Positions 30,945-42,790 are shown, counted from the first letter of the stretch. The stretch is 64,000 nt of DNA from Ariolimax columbianus (GCA_036924085.1 JAVGWX010000004.1:13514454-13578453), one strand, 5' to 3'. A program made the numbers and translations. Notes: generated by a model from the sequence alone, not told the origin.

Positions 30945-32545
30945 GTGAGTCAGTCCAGAAGAATGGTGTTGAAGTTGTCTCATCATATCACGCAAATGTC
31001 CTCTGTTAGTCAGTCCAGCGACTGGTGTTGAAGTCTGATCATGTCACGCCACTGCCCTCTGTTAGTCAGTCCAGCGACTGGTGTTGAAGTCTGATTATGT
31101 CACGCCACTGCCCTCTGTTATTCAGTCCAGCGACAGCTGTTGAAGTCTGATCATGTCACGCAAATGTCCTCTGTTAGTCAGTCCAGCGACAGCTGTTGAA
31201 GTCTGATCATGTCACGCCACTGTCCTCTGTTAGTCAGTCCAGCGACTGGTGTTGAAGTCTGATTATGTCACGCCACTGCCCTCTGTTAGTCAGTCCAGCG
31301 ACAGCTGTTGAAGTCTGATCATGTCACGCCACTGCCCTCTGTTAGTCAGTCCAGCGACTGGTGTTGAAGTCTGATTATGTCACGCCACTGTCCTCTGTTA
31401 GTCAGTCCAGCGACTGGTGTTGAAGTCTGATCATGTCACGCCACTGCCCTCTGTTAGTCAGTCCAGCGACTGGTGTTGAAGTCTGATCATGTCACGCCAC
31501 TGCCCTCTGTTAGTCAGTCCAGCGACTGGTGTTGAAGTCTGATCATGTCACGCCACTGCCCTCTGTTAGTCAGTCCAGCGACTGGTGTTGAAGTCTGATC
31601 ATGTCACGCCACTGCCCTCTGTTAGTCAGTCCAGCGACTGGTGTTGAAGTCTGATTATGTCACGCCACTGCCCTCTGTTAGTCAGTCCAGCGACAGCTGT
31701 TGAAGTCTGATCATGTCACGCAAATGTCCTCTGTTAGTCAGTCCAGCGACAGCTGTTGAAGTCTGATCATGTCACGCCACTGTCCTCTGTTAGTCAGTCC
31801 AGCGACTGGTGTTGAAGTCTGATTATGTCACGCCACTGCCCTCTGTTAGTCAGTCCAGCGACAGCTGTTGAAGTCTGATCATGTCACGCCACTGCCCTCT
31901 GTTAGTCAGTCCAGCGACTGGTGTTGAAGTCTGATCATGTCACGCCACTGCCCTCTGTTAGTCAGTCCAGCGACTGGTGTTGAAGTCTGATCATGTCACG
32001 CCACTGCCCTCTGTTAGTGAGTCCAGCGACTGGTGTTGAAGTCTGATTATGTCACGCCACTGTCCTCTGTTAGCCATCCAGCGACTGGTGTTGAAGTCTG
32101 ATCATGTCACGCCACTGCCCTCTGTTAGTCAGTCCAGCGACTGGTGTTGAAGTCTGATCATGTCACGCCACTGCCCTCTGTTAGTCAGTCCAGCGACTGG
32201 TGTTGAAGTCTGATCATGTCACGCCACTGCCCTCTGTTAGTCAGTCCAGCGACTGGTGTTGAAGTCTGATCATGTCACGCCACTGTCCTCTGTTAGTCAG
32301 TCCAGCGACTGGTGTTAAATTCTGATCATGTCACGCCACTGTCCTCTGTTAGTCAGTCCAGCTACTGGTGTTGAAGTTTGATCATGGCACGCCACTGTCC
32401 TCTGTTAGTCAGTCCAGCTACTGGTGTTGAAGTCTGATCATGTCACGCCACTGTCCTCTGTTAGTCAGTCCAGCGACTGTTGTTGAAGTTTGATCATGTC
32501 ACGCCACTGTCCTCTGTTAGTCCAGCGACTGGTTTTAAAGTCCGA
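30945..32545 (-). repeat. 56-bp minisatellite derived from a LINE C-terminus
   Basis: About 28 copies of a 56-bp unit containing CAGTCCAGCGACTGGTGTTG and TGATCATGTCACGCCACTG. Read on the minus strand each unit encodes NRGQWRDMIRLQHQSLD, which matches the end of the adjacent LINE frame (SSADNREQCRNMIG at 32535-32738). A distinctive pair of units (CGACAGCTGTTGAAGTC followed by the CGCAAATGTCC variant) occurs near 31135 and again near 31695. The interval is 560 bp, exactly ten units, showing that a ten-unit block was duplicated. Edge copies (32290-32545) are the most diverged and grade into the LINE sequence. Confidence 0.92.
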
Positions 32546-32760
32546 TCATGTTACGACACTGTTCTCTGTTATCAGCAGAACTCTTGAGCTTAGTGTATCT
32601 GTCTGCGCCCCGACTTCTTACCCATTTGTTGCGATGTACTTGTTTCTTGTACTCCCTGTTCTTCTCTTCCCTTGATATTTGCCTTCCCGTTTTCAATAAT
32701 AGATCACCATGTCTCATATTGTGACCAATCCAAGACAATCTTAACTTATTATATTTTGTT
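32535..32760 (-). pseudogene. LINE ORF2 C-terminal fragment
   Basis: The minus-strand frame contains MSWIGHNMRHGDLLLKTGRQ and TKLKSSADNREQCRNMIG. This is the arrangement at the C-terminus of LINE ORF2 proteins: a W-GH motif, then a basic stretch and a final ADRxxWR-like motif. No RT core is found beside it, so this is a 5'-truncated end. Its last codons are the source of the 56-bp array. Confidence 0.75.
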
Positions 32761-33955
32761 TTGTTAGTTGTCCATCTATTGGTAGTACTTGCTTGTTTGA
32801 CATGTTACTGACCAGTTCACTCTTTTCACCCAGAGATCACACCCATATCAAAAGCCCATTTATTTTCATCATTTTAGAATCTATGTTTCAGAGCTGTTGT
32901 ATGTGTGCTGATTATTCTTGTACACAGCTTAATATTAATGGTGGTTGATGTTAGGAGCTTTAGTTTCTCACGGAATGCCTTTTTGCTACTGCGATCCTTT
33001 TAATAAACGTGCCTAAAGATATCTGACCTATGCCAATACGGACTAAACTATTTAGAACAACAACAATAGAATCATTGAAAGAAAGGAAGAATAATCTTTA
33101 AGAACGGCGTCTTCGCTATCGTTGGGATCTGAGAGAACAGTTTTGCTGGCTTGATGAATTAATTCCTCTCAGGTAGTAGACTCACCAACTCACTATACAC
33201 AGGCCACATGGCACGTGAGACGGGAATAACCTTCCGGGCTAAATTGAAAGTTCTAGCAATAAAAGCTAATGAGACATGAATAAATGTGTGCATAAGTAGT
33301 TGTAACAGCAAAATAATGAATAATATATCACGTTTTATATATGGGAAAGAGGAGAATAACGACAGCAACAACATATCTTCTCGATATCTTGATGACCCGT
33401 TTCTCAGCGTAGCTGAAGGTCTCACAAAGGTCCAGATGGCGGAGAGCACTCCTTCAGATGTGGTGCGGGAGTTGTCAACGGAGTTTGACCAACATTTTGG
33501 AGATCTTTTCCGTAATCGCTAATTACCTTGGGTTACTAGATTGCTGTCGCCATGCTCCATCAACCATCGTTTCGTCGCAACATGTGCCCTGCTTATCTGT
33601 GGTTTGTCTTGTCTGCATAGATTACCCCATCATTCACCAAGGACAATCATCGAATGTTAGAATTGTTGATATTTTGCATTCTTTGGTTCGGGAGAGTGAT
33701 TCCGATCAGGCGTCTTTTATGAGAGACTTGCGTCACTCACAATGTGTCCTCCAGGGATTTTGTTAGTGTCCATCTTTCAGCACCGTAGCAAGTCAAAGCA
33801 ACAACATTAATACATGTCTGTATATGTGGGGGGAAGAGGAGACTAACGTCTGATCATGCAAAATATATTGATCAGGTCAGGGTCAGACACAATAATATAT
33901 ATAAAACATTTTCGCGACATAGTATACAAGATAAGTTAATTAGTTGTTTTTATTA
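32761..33955. other. no gene recognised; dispersed repeat near 33835
   Basis: Mostly unique-looking sequence with plus frames of 78 codons (33286-33522) and 102 codons (33458-33766) and no domain I can name. At 33835-33890 GACTAACGTCTGATCATGCA and TTGATCAGGTCAGGGTCA resemble the repeat at 24330-24550. Confidence 0.4.
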
Positions 33956-35195
33956 CCTTCAATTTTGTTCACCCCATGGTCAGGTGTTGACAGCATAGTG
34001 TCCGGAACACTAGTTTTCCCCATGGACAGGTGTAGAGAGCATAGTGACATGAACACTACTTTTCCCCATGGACAGGTGTAGACAGCATAGTGATCTGAAC
34101 AGAACTTTTCCTCATGGACAGGTGCAGCACGGTGATCTGGACCCCATCTTACTTCATGGACACGTGCAGCATATTGGCCTGGACCGCACGTAACACCATG
34201 GACACGGGCAGTATGGTAACCTGGACCTAGAAACACGTCATGGACAGGTGAATCCAGCATAGTGACCTGGATCCAACCTCACCTCTTTGACACGTGCAGA
34301 CAGCATAGTCACCTGAACACCACATCTCTTCGTGGACAAGTGCAGTACAGTAGCCTGGACCCCACCTCACCTCATGGACAGGTCCATACAGCATAGTGAA
34401 ATAGTCTCTTCCTCACCTCATGGACAGGTCTATACAGCATAGTGACCTAGTCTTCTCCTCACCTCATGGACAGGTCTATACAGCACAATGACCTAGTCTC
34501 CTCCTCACCTCATGGACAGGTCTATACAGCACAATGACCTAGTCTCCTCCTCACCTCATGGACAGGTCTATACATCATAGTGACCTAGTCTCCTCCTCAC
34601 CTCATGGACAGGTCTATACAGTACAGTAACCTAGTTTCATTCTCACCTTATGGACAGGTCTATACAGCACAGTGACCTAGTCTCCTCCTCACCTCATGGA
34701 CAGGTCTATACAGCATAGTTACCTAGTCTCCTCCTCACCTCATGGACAGGTCCATACAGCACAGTGACCTAGTCTCCTCCTCACCTCATGGACAAGTCTA
34801 TACAGCACAGTGACCTAGTCTCCTCCTCACCTCATGGACAGGTCTATATAGTACAGTGACCTAGTTTCCTCCTCACCTCATGGACAGGTCCATACAGCAC
34901 AGTGACCTAGTCTCCTCCTCACCTCATGGACAAGTCTATACAGCACAGTGACCTAGTCTCCTCCTCACCTTATGGACAGGTCTATACAGCATAGTGACCT
35001 AGTCTCCTCCTCACCTCATAGACAGGTCTATGCAGCATAGTGAGCTAGTCTCCTCCTCACCTCATGGACAGATGCAGACAGCATAGTGACCTAGTCTCCT
35101 CCTCACCTTATGGACAGGTATATACAGCATAGTGACCTAGTCTCCTCCTCACCTCATGGACAGGTCTATACAGCATAGTGACCCAGTCTGCTCCG
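33956..35195. repeat. 46-bp minisatellite
   Basis: Units of 46 bp built on CACCTCATGGACAGGTCTAT and ACAGCATAGTGACCTAGTCT occur about 20 times. The block 34400-35190 is fairly uniform. The left part (33956-34400) is diverged (CATGGACAGGTGTAGACAGC form), again showing decay at the array edge. Variants CAGCACAGTG and GTACAGTGACC recur in pairs about 138 bp apart near 34740-34950, suggesting a three-unit block duplication. Confidence 0.9.
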
Positions 35196-35284
35196 TAATG
35201 GTGATCCTCCTGAGATTTACACTGTACCGTTGCGCGTACACAATTTTCAGAAGACCTAGATAAAATCAAATGCACAGCAAATCA

Positions 35285-35770
35285 GCTACCAATGATAATT
35301 CGTCAACAGCAACAATAAACAAAAGAACAAAATCAAACACAACAACGCCTGCATCAACAGCAACATATTTAACAACAGCAACAACATCAGTAAACACAAC
35401 AGCAACTTCAACAACGTGAACAACAGTAATAACCAAAACAATAGCAGCAACGACACTACAACAAACACAACAACATCAGAAACTACAACAGATACAGCAT
35501 CACCAGCAAACACAGCAGCAATAATAACAACTACAAAGATAATATCAGCGACAAGAGTAAAATCAATAAACACAGCAACAACAAACACAACAAACATCAA
35601 CAACACCAGCAACAAACCCATCAGCAACAATAACAAACACAACAATCACAACATCAACAACAATAAACACAGCAACAACATCAGCAACAAACACAACATT
35701 TACAGTGTACACATCAACAACAAACACAGTAAAATAACAAACACAACAACCAAAACACATAAACAGCCAT
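35285..35770. repeat. ACA-rich low-complexity tract
   Basis: Degenerate CAACAA/AACACA sequence of about 480 bp. Thr/Asn-rich and Val/Leu-rich frames are open on the two strands purely because of composition. Confidence 0.9.
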
Positions 35771-35844
35771 AGCAAACAAGTGATACGACATATTGTTCAT
35801 AGAAAGACATCATTGCACCTGAGAGGTACAGTGGTGACTCCGAT

Positions 35845-36008
35845 ATTTTCACCTCACTTCACTAGGTACCCATTTACAGCTTGGTGTGCGGGCAGTAGCA
35901 GTGTTACCTTAAAAATAACGTGACATGACTAGTCTATCAAACAACACGAGATGATTCGAACTTGGCAAGTTTGGATTGGAAACCAAGATCACAATTCCTA
36001 GGCCACGG
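35845..36008 (-). mobile_element. tRNA-derived SINE with body and tail
   Basis: On the minus strand the head starts near 36008 with an A-box-like GTGGCCTAGGAATTGTGA and a B-box-like AGTTCGAATC (35953-35962). The body follows and includes AAGCTGTAAATGGGTACC (about 35863-35880). The head matches the copy at 9425-9507. Similar tail words occur at about 3474 (plus) and 53140 (plus). Such SINEs are moved by LINE machinery. Confidence 0.75.
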
Positions 36009-36729
36009 AATCCAAATCTCAATAAAAAGAAATGAAGATAGTGTAAAAAAGGAAGTAACTCCGAAAGATAGAGACAAGGGAAATAACAAACCTAATTTCT
36101 TACTTCCCATTTACTGCAGGAATCTGGAGAAGGTATTCCGAAACATCACGAGTTATCACGGGATTTATCGAGTCTTTAAAAATTAGCTTAAAAACTTTAT
36201 GGGCGCCATGGGGATACTTCTCGTGTTGACAACTATCGCGAGATATGATGAGAGTAATCAGGTTACCGCTAAGGTGCAGTAATTGAGCATTGTGTGAGTG
36301 TGGCTGAGCGACTGGGCGTGTTTGTGTATGTGGGAAAACTGGAGGGGGGAATGGTGTTGGAAGAGGGGGAGGGATCATGGGAAGGGAATGAATGGAGGAG
36401 GAGAGTTTTATTTTCGTGTGTCAGCGCCAGAGAGAAAGTTTGTTACTGTGTGTGGGTTTTCTTGTGTGTGTGCGTCTTTATGTATGTGTGTGTGTGCATG
36501 TATGTGTGAATGTGTTTGCTTAGCAGTGTGTATTATGTGTGCATGTTTGTGTGCGTTTTTGTTGTGTATATGTAAGTGTGCATCTTTAAGTACAGATAGA
36601 CTTGTTTAGTCCTCCATTTTTCTACGACCCTTTTTCGCACTCTGTGGCACTTTCTAACGCATACACTCTCTCTCTCTCTCTCACCCTCTCTCTCTCTCTT
36701 CCTGTCTCTGTCTCTGTGTAGGTGTGTGT
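36009..36729. other. mixed unique, TG-rich and CT-rich sequence
   Basis: 36009-36290 has no recognised feature. 36290-36590 is TG-rich low-complexity DNA similar to 1-560. 36665-36715 is a (CT)n run. No gene is recognised. Confidence 0.6.
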
Positions 36730-37189
36730 GTGTCGCTAGCACTCTAACGTTAACTTATCTCATTCATATATCCAGCTTCACTATATTAACTTCTTATCAC
36801 ACATGCAGTATCTGTTCAAACCCACCTCACCTCAGTACCTCCCGCCCTCATAATACACCTCACCTCAACCTCCCACCGATACACCCACGCTCTCACACAA
36901 TCGCTCTACCACGACAGGTCGTCGTAAAGGGCACACCTTATAGAGCAGACCAGATGCTTTAACACATTTTGTAAAGTGGTTGCCAACATGGCAGAACCAT
37001 AGGAAGAATCAATACGTGAGCACAAATAGATGAGTACTCGTGAGGTACCATCTGCAGACACCCAGAGGAAAGTCTATATGCCCCAGCTGTTACCTGGTTA
37101 GAATACCATCCAAATCGTTTTGATTTCCTTGAGAATGTTGGTGTAGCCGTTATCTACAGTAAAACAAAACACTAAGTAAAGCTTTCATA
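36730..37189. other. no feature recognised
   Basis: Unique-looking sequence with short frames only. Confidence 0.5.
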
Positions 37190-37640
37190 TCATTTTGTTT
37201 CTTTAAATATTGTTGCTACATTTCATCTATTCATGAATAACTCTATCATTTCATATCCTTACTAAAGACTACAATTTCATCTCTTACTACATATTAAAAC
37301 CATCTTCACTGAAGACTATACCATTTCAAATCGTCACTAAACACTATACCACTTCAAATCTTCACTAAAATCTATACCATATCTATACCATATCTTCACT
37401 AAAGCCTGTCCCATTTAATATCTTCATTAAAGACTATACCATGTCATATCGTCACTAAGACTATTATGTCGTAATTTCGCTAACCGTCTACTCGAATTGC
37501 TCTTTACTAAAGAATCTACCATTTCGTTTCTTCACTAAAAACTATACTATTCAATCTTGTCACTAAAGATGTTATTTTTCCGTCTCTTCACTAAATGTAC
37601 TACCATTTCAGCTCTTCACCGAAGAATCTACATTGCATAT
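37190..37640. repeat. degenerate repeat with TCTTCACTAAAGACTATACC units
   Basis: About 12 diverged copies of a roughly 30-37-bp unit centred on TTCACTAAAGACTATACCAT. Spacing is irregular, consistent with an old array. Confidence 0.75.
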
Positions 37641-38379
37641 CTTCATGAAATGAAGGGTTATCAGTGCATGTCTTGGTTGAGTCATTCAATAAATACATGA
37701 ACTATTTGTGTTCTTGCACAAAAACTATACAATTCCTATTTGTATATATTGCCAAAAAAAAGAGCAAGAACAAAAACGCAACTTTTCTGCAAGTAAAATC
37801 AACAAGAATATTCTCAGTTCTACAAGAGAAAGGGACGTGTTGTCGCGAGCACAAGCTCCATTTGGAAAGCCTTGTATCCATGGCAGCGAGTAACTCTCCA
37901 TTAAACAGGACTGACATTAAGTGGGAGCTGACCTGGACTTTAGATGTCTGTTCCAGGAAAACGTGCAACGATATTTCCTGTGTTACGTGGCACGTGAAAC
38001 GGGAAGCTAACTAGTGTCACTCAAATCAGGGCTGCCTGTGTCTAGAAATGTTGGCTGAATAAGTGGGAACATGTTCACATTTGACGCCGAGGGAGCATAA
38101 CGTTAGCATTATACTGGGAACACGATAATAATGATGGCAACTAGAAATACGTTATATGTCGCTTATTAGTAAACTCAAAATATACCCAAAGTAACTGGAA
38201 AGTCAGATCTGTCTGTGGATGAAATATGCATATATGCCGTCTGAAGTCTGGAGTCGTTAACTGTGGAGGAAAGAACATGTCCACCCTACCTCCATGATGA
38301 TTCGCCTTTTCACTTCAAATAACAACACAACAGCTGAGATTGCAGAGTGGAATTATTTTATTTTCAATCAAGCCATCTC
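37641..38379. other. no gene recognised
   Basis: Unique-looking sequence. A 116-codon plus frame (37664-38014) has no domain I recognise. Confidence 0.4.
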
Positions 38380-38439
38380 GCGAAAGGAGACTGAAGAGGA
38401 ATTGCATAGGACTAGCAAACATATCTTATAAAACCAATT

Positions 38440-39985
38440 ACTGACATAGAACAGCAACAACTCAAGTAAGTGAAGGGTTTCAAATATTTAGAAAGCATAG
38501 TATCATCTAATGGAAGAATGCAAGTAGAAATCGATCACAGATGCACCAAAGCAAACCATTGGCCAGGTGTCCATGATACTTAAGAGAAAGCACATCAAGA
38601 TTGGCCCACAATAGGCCTGTTCAATGTTTATGTCTACACCAAGCTATTAGTGTCAACATGCCTGATACGTGTGCTAAATGGGACAAGATTGGACAGAATT
38701 ATAAACGATGAGACCAGGAAACAGATGGGCACTAAGCCAGTGCTGGACTTCATTAGGAAACAGATGGGCACTAAGCCAGTGCTGGACTTCATTAGGAAAC
38801 AGATGGGCACTAAGCCAGTGCTGGACTTCATTAGGAAACAGATGGGCACTTAGCAAGTGCTGGAATTCATTAGGAAACAGATGGGCACTAAGCCAGTGCT
38901 GGACTTCATTAGGAAATAGATGGGCACTAAGCCAGTGCTGGAATTCATTAGGAAACAGATGGGCACTAAGCCAGTGCTGGACTTCATTAGGAAACAGATG
39001 GGCACTAAGCCAGTGCTGGAATTCATTAGGAAACAGATGGGCACTAAGCCAGTGCTGGACTTCATTAGGAAACAGATGGGCACTAAGCCAGTGCTGGACT
39101 TCATTAGGAAACAGATGGGCACTAAGCCAGTGCTGGACTTCATTAGGAAACAGATGGGCACTAAGCCAGTGCTGGACTTCATTGTGAAACAGATGGGCAC
39201 TAAGCCAGTGCTGGAATTCATTAGGAAACAGATGGGCACTAAGCCAGTGCTGGACTTCATTAGGAAACAGATGGGCACTAAGCCAGTGCTGGACTTCATT
39301 AGGAAACAGATGGGCACTAAGCCAGTGCTGGACTTCATTAGGAAACAGATGGGCACTAAGCCAGTGCTGGACTTCATTAGGAAATAGATGGGCACTAAGC
39401 CAGTGCTGGAATTCATTAGGAAACAGATGGGCACTAAGCCAGTGCTGGACTTCATTAGGAAACAGATGGGCACTAAGCCAGTGCTGGAATTCATTAGGAA
39501 ACAGATGGGCACTAAGCCAGTGCTGGACTTCATTAGGAAACAGATGGGCACTAAGCCAGTGCTGGACTTCATTAGGAAACAGATGGGCACTAAGCCAGTG
39601 CTGGACTTCATTAGGAAACAGATGGGCACTAAGCCAGTGCTGGACTTCATTGTGAAACAGATGGGCACTAAGCCAGTGCTGGAATTCATTAGGAAACAGA
39701 TGGGCACTAAGCCAGTGCTGGACTTCATTAGGAAACAGATGGGCACTAAGCCAGTGCTGGACTTCATTAGGAAACAACAAATTCAGTGGTTTGGCCACGT
39801 ATAGCGACAGCAACACAGCATCGTCCCACAGGATCTAACACTTAAACACAGCGGTACCAGAGCTGGAGGCCGACCCCGCAAAAGTTGGTTTGACGGAATA
39901 TCCGAGGCAGCCAGTTATACGAAGCTTACATCAAGGAGGTGTCCAGATGTCACTTATACATCTGATGCCGAAAGGCAAACCAGGG
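38440..39985 (+). mobile_element. LINE ORF2 C-terminal fragment with an internal 39-bp array
   Basis: Left of the array the plus strand encodes a LINE RT thumb remnant: KGFKYLESIVSSNGRM (about 38468-38515), then LNGTRLDRIINDETRKQ just before the array (38676-38726). Right of the array the sequence continues QIQWFGHV (39780-39803), then GTRAGGRPRKSWFDGIS, the usual LINE C-terminal GH and GRPRKRW motifs. The array units encode MGTKPVLDFIRKQ, which is precisely the segment expected between these flanks. This is a 5'-truncated LINE remnant, probably RTE-like. Confidence 0.85.
38721..39775 (+). repeat. 39-bp in-frame minisatellite (13-residue LINE peptide)
   Basis: About 27 copies of a 39-bp unit built on CAGATGGGCACTAAGCCAGT and GCTGGACTTCATTAGGAAA. 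Unit variants (GAATTC for GACTTC; AAATAG for AAACAG; ATTGTGAAA for ATTAGGAAA) occur in the same order from 38920 and again from 39388. The offset is 468 bp, i.e. twelve units, so a twelve-unit block was duplicated. Because 39 is divisible by three, the LINE frame is kept through most of the array, interrupted only by TAG variants. The minus strand is also open for 380 codons, an artefact of the same unit. Confidence 0.95.
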
Positions 39986-39989
39986 TCAT

Positions 39990-40543
<554 letters not shown>

Positions 40544-40544
40544 A

Positions 40545-40870
40545 CCTTGAGTAGTTCTAATCTTCATAGTTTCCGTTTTTGATATACTAACTCTTGAATT
40601 TTTTTCTTCACAGACTGTGCCAAGTCCATTCATGTGATATCGAAGTCTATCTCCGTCCTCATATATTAGGCTTTTGTCGTCTGCAAAGTGTAGTTCATGT
40701 AACAAGCTGTGCTCTTCTTATGTTAATTTCAATTATAGTGTTGCTATTTGGCTGGATTCTACTGTTATTCTTGTGCAGGTAAATGTTGAACAGTAAAGGT
40801 GAAAGCACGTTCCTTGTCATACTCTTCTAGTTATCTCAAAAGCATTTTTGAATTTCCCAGTTATTATTCA
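40545..40870 (-). pseudogene. LINE reverse transcriptase fragment
   Basis: On the minus strand the sequence encodes VLSPLLFNIYLHKN (motif B) near 40800, then LHELHFADDKSLIYEDGDRL (motif C, FADD) near 40690, then SRVSISKTETMKI. The fragment ends at the GATA tract. It lies between two plus-strand LINE pieces, so the three come from separate insertions or from an inversion. Confidence 0.8.
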
Positions 40871-40885
40871 CTGATTCCTTACACA

Positions 40886-41215
40886 CAAAAACGATGTCTA
40901 TTACCAGTTGAACAGAAGAGAGCAGGTCGTGGTCTTCAGACTGCGCATAGGCCACAATAGACTGAGGTACCACCTGTTCAATAAATTGAAGATAGGTGGC
41001 ACTGACTTATGCTCGTGTGGTACCGGGAAAATGACCGCTGAACATTTGCTGCAAAACTGCCCGACATACGAGGATCAGAGAAAGCACATGTGGCCATCAC
41101 CAGTGGCAACACTAGAAAAGCTCTATGGCAGTGTCAAAAGCCTCAGGATGAACGCTGCTTTTTTCGAAAAAATACAGGTTGACGTCTGACAGCGTAAGAA
41201 AGAAGAAGAAGAAGA
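40886..41215 (+). mobile_element. 5'-truncated copy of the I/Nimb-like LINE
   Basis: From CAAAAACGATGTCTATTACC onward the sequence matches 23416-23748 of the near-complete element with few differences. It encodes REQVVVFRLRIGHNRLRYHL, then KIGGTDLCSCGTGKMTAEHL, and ends in a longer GAA tail (about 41192-41217). Truncation at the 5' end with a preserved 3' end and tail is the signature of target-primed reverse transcription. In the Cys/His motif CPCGTG reads CSCGTG. Confidence 0.9.
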
Positions 41216-41217
41216 AG

Positions 41218-42105
41218 ATACACTGATTCCACATTATCTAATAATTTCCGTTGTTGTTCATATACTTCTAATATCGTTCAGAGAGTATTCATATATAATG
41301 TATCTAAATATTTCTCCTGATCTACAAATGCTATGTTTAAACGCTCTGTCATATTACATTTTTCATCCGCTGAATTGGCTTAAGATGAATAAGATATCAA
41401 CATATCACATACCCTTGTGAAATCCAAAATTAGCTTTATTCAGCAAAGGTTCAATTGGTCTTTTCCGTTGTTCAAGTACTTTCTAATTGTTGCGCCATCT
41501 ATGCTGTTAAATGGGGGCCCATCAATTATGAAAGCCGTGAACCTCAATGCCACAAGTTAGCTGCCCAACAGCACATTTAGCTACACCCTCATCATCCTCA
41601 TTGACGTCACTGTCTCTGTATAAGTCCTGTTGTCCAGCGAAGTCTCCCGTATTTCTAGTTTGCTAAGACTGTAAAAACCGACCCGCGAGTGATAGTCCCT
41701 GCCACAGACCGCACAACCATGATGAGGAGACTGGCTTGCTGAAGTGTTCCTCGAAGTCTTTCTCTTTTCACTGCCGCTAGAAGGCGACCACGACTATCAG
41801 CAGCCCACATTGCAGAATTATTGAACAAGAGATGAAACAGTCTCTCCTGCTTCGGAGCCCATCCGTTAAAAATACTGCATTTCTCAAGCCTGGACAACAG
41901 ATCCGAATTGCACAGTTCCACATTAGATCATCAAAATCAACCATCGCTGATGCTCGGTGAGGTGACTCTAGTTAAGTATGTCAAGAGGTGTCTGTCACTC
42001 CGTTGATCGCACTAGGATCATTCTAAGTATTTCTATTTGATCTGTTCGTGACATTCTAACACTCATTTATGGCACACATACACATACAGAGATATAAAGC
42101 AACCA
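41218..42105. other. no gene recognised
   Basis: Unique-looking sequence. An 88-codon minus frame (41655-41921) shows no domain. Confidence 0.45.
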
Positions 42106-42116
42106 AAGAAAGAATG

Positions 42117-42263
42117 TCAGAGAGAGAGCGAGAGAGAGAGCGAAAATAGGAGAGAGCGAGAGAATGAGAGAGCATAGGAAAGAGAAAGAGAGAGAGAGAG
42201 AGAGAAAGAGAGAATAGGAAAGAGAAAGAGAGAGAGAGCAAAAATAAGAGAGAGAGAATAGGA

Positions 42264-42302
<39 letters not shown>

Positions 42303-42553
42303 GGAAAGAGAAAGAGAGAGAGAGAGAATAGGAAAGAGAAAGAGAGAGAGAAAATAAGAGAGAGCGAGAGGGAGAGATAATAGGAAAAAGAAAGAGAGAG
42401 AGTGAAAATAAGAGAGAGCGAGAGAGAGTGAGCGAAAATAAGAGAGAGCGAGAGAATGAGAGAGCATAGGAAAGAGAAAGAGAGAGAGAGAGAGAAAGAG
42501 AGAATAGGAAAGAGAAAGAGAGAGAGAGCAAAAATAAGAGAGAGAGAATAGGA

Positions 42554-42594
<41 letters not shown>

Positions 42595-42790
42595 GGAAAG
42601 AGAAAGAGAGAGAGAGAGAATAGGAAAGAGAAAGAGAGAGAGAAAATAAGAGAGAGCGAGAGGGAGAGATAATAGGAAAAAGAAAGAGAGAGAGTGAAAA
42701 TAAGAGAGAGCGAGAGAGAGAGAATAGGAAAGAGAAAGCGAGAGAGAGAGAAAATAGGAAAGAGAGAGATAGAGAAAGAGAGAGAGATAG
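42117..42790. repeat. (GA)n-rich tract with 292-bp tandem duplication
   Basis: GAGAGA sequence with AATAGGAAAGAGAAAG interruptions. The marker AGAATGAGAGAGCATAGG occurs at about 42161 and 42453, and the marker order after it is the same in both, showing a duplicated block of about 292 bp. The 247-codon Ser/Leu frame on the minus strand is a by-product. Confidence 0.92.

Noticed and set aside
28477..32545. Regularly spaced repeats that might be mistaken for a CRISPR array
   Set aside because: Units are directly adjacent with no unique spacers, the genome is eukaryotic, and the units encode LINE residues.
35286..35775. Hydrophobic Val/Leu-rich minus-strand frame, possibly a membrane protein
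   Set aside because: It is the antisense of an ACA-rich low-complexity tract. All residues follow from GTT/TTG triplets.
38674..39816. 380-codon minus-strand open frame, one of the longest in the window
   Set aside because: It is the complement of the 39-bp LINE-derived array. A stop-free 13-residue unit repeated about 27 times explains it, and its flanks encode a LINE on the other strand.
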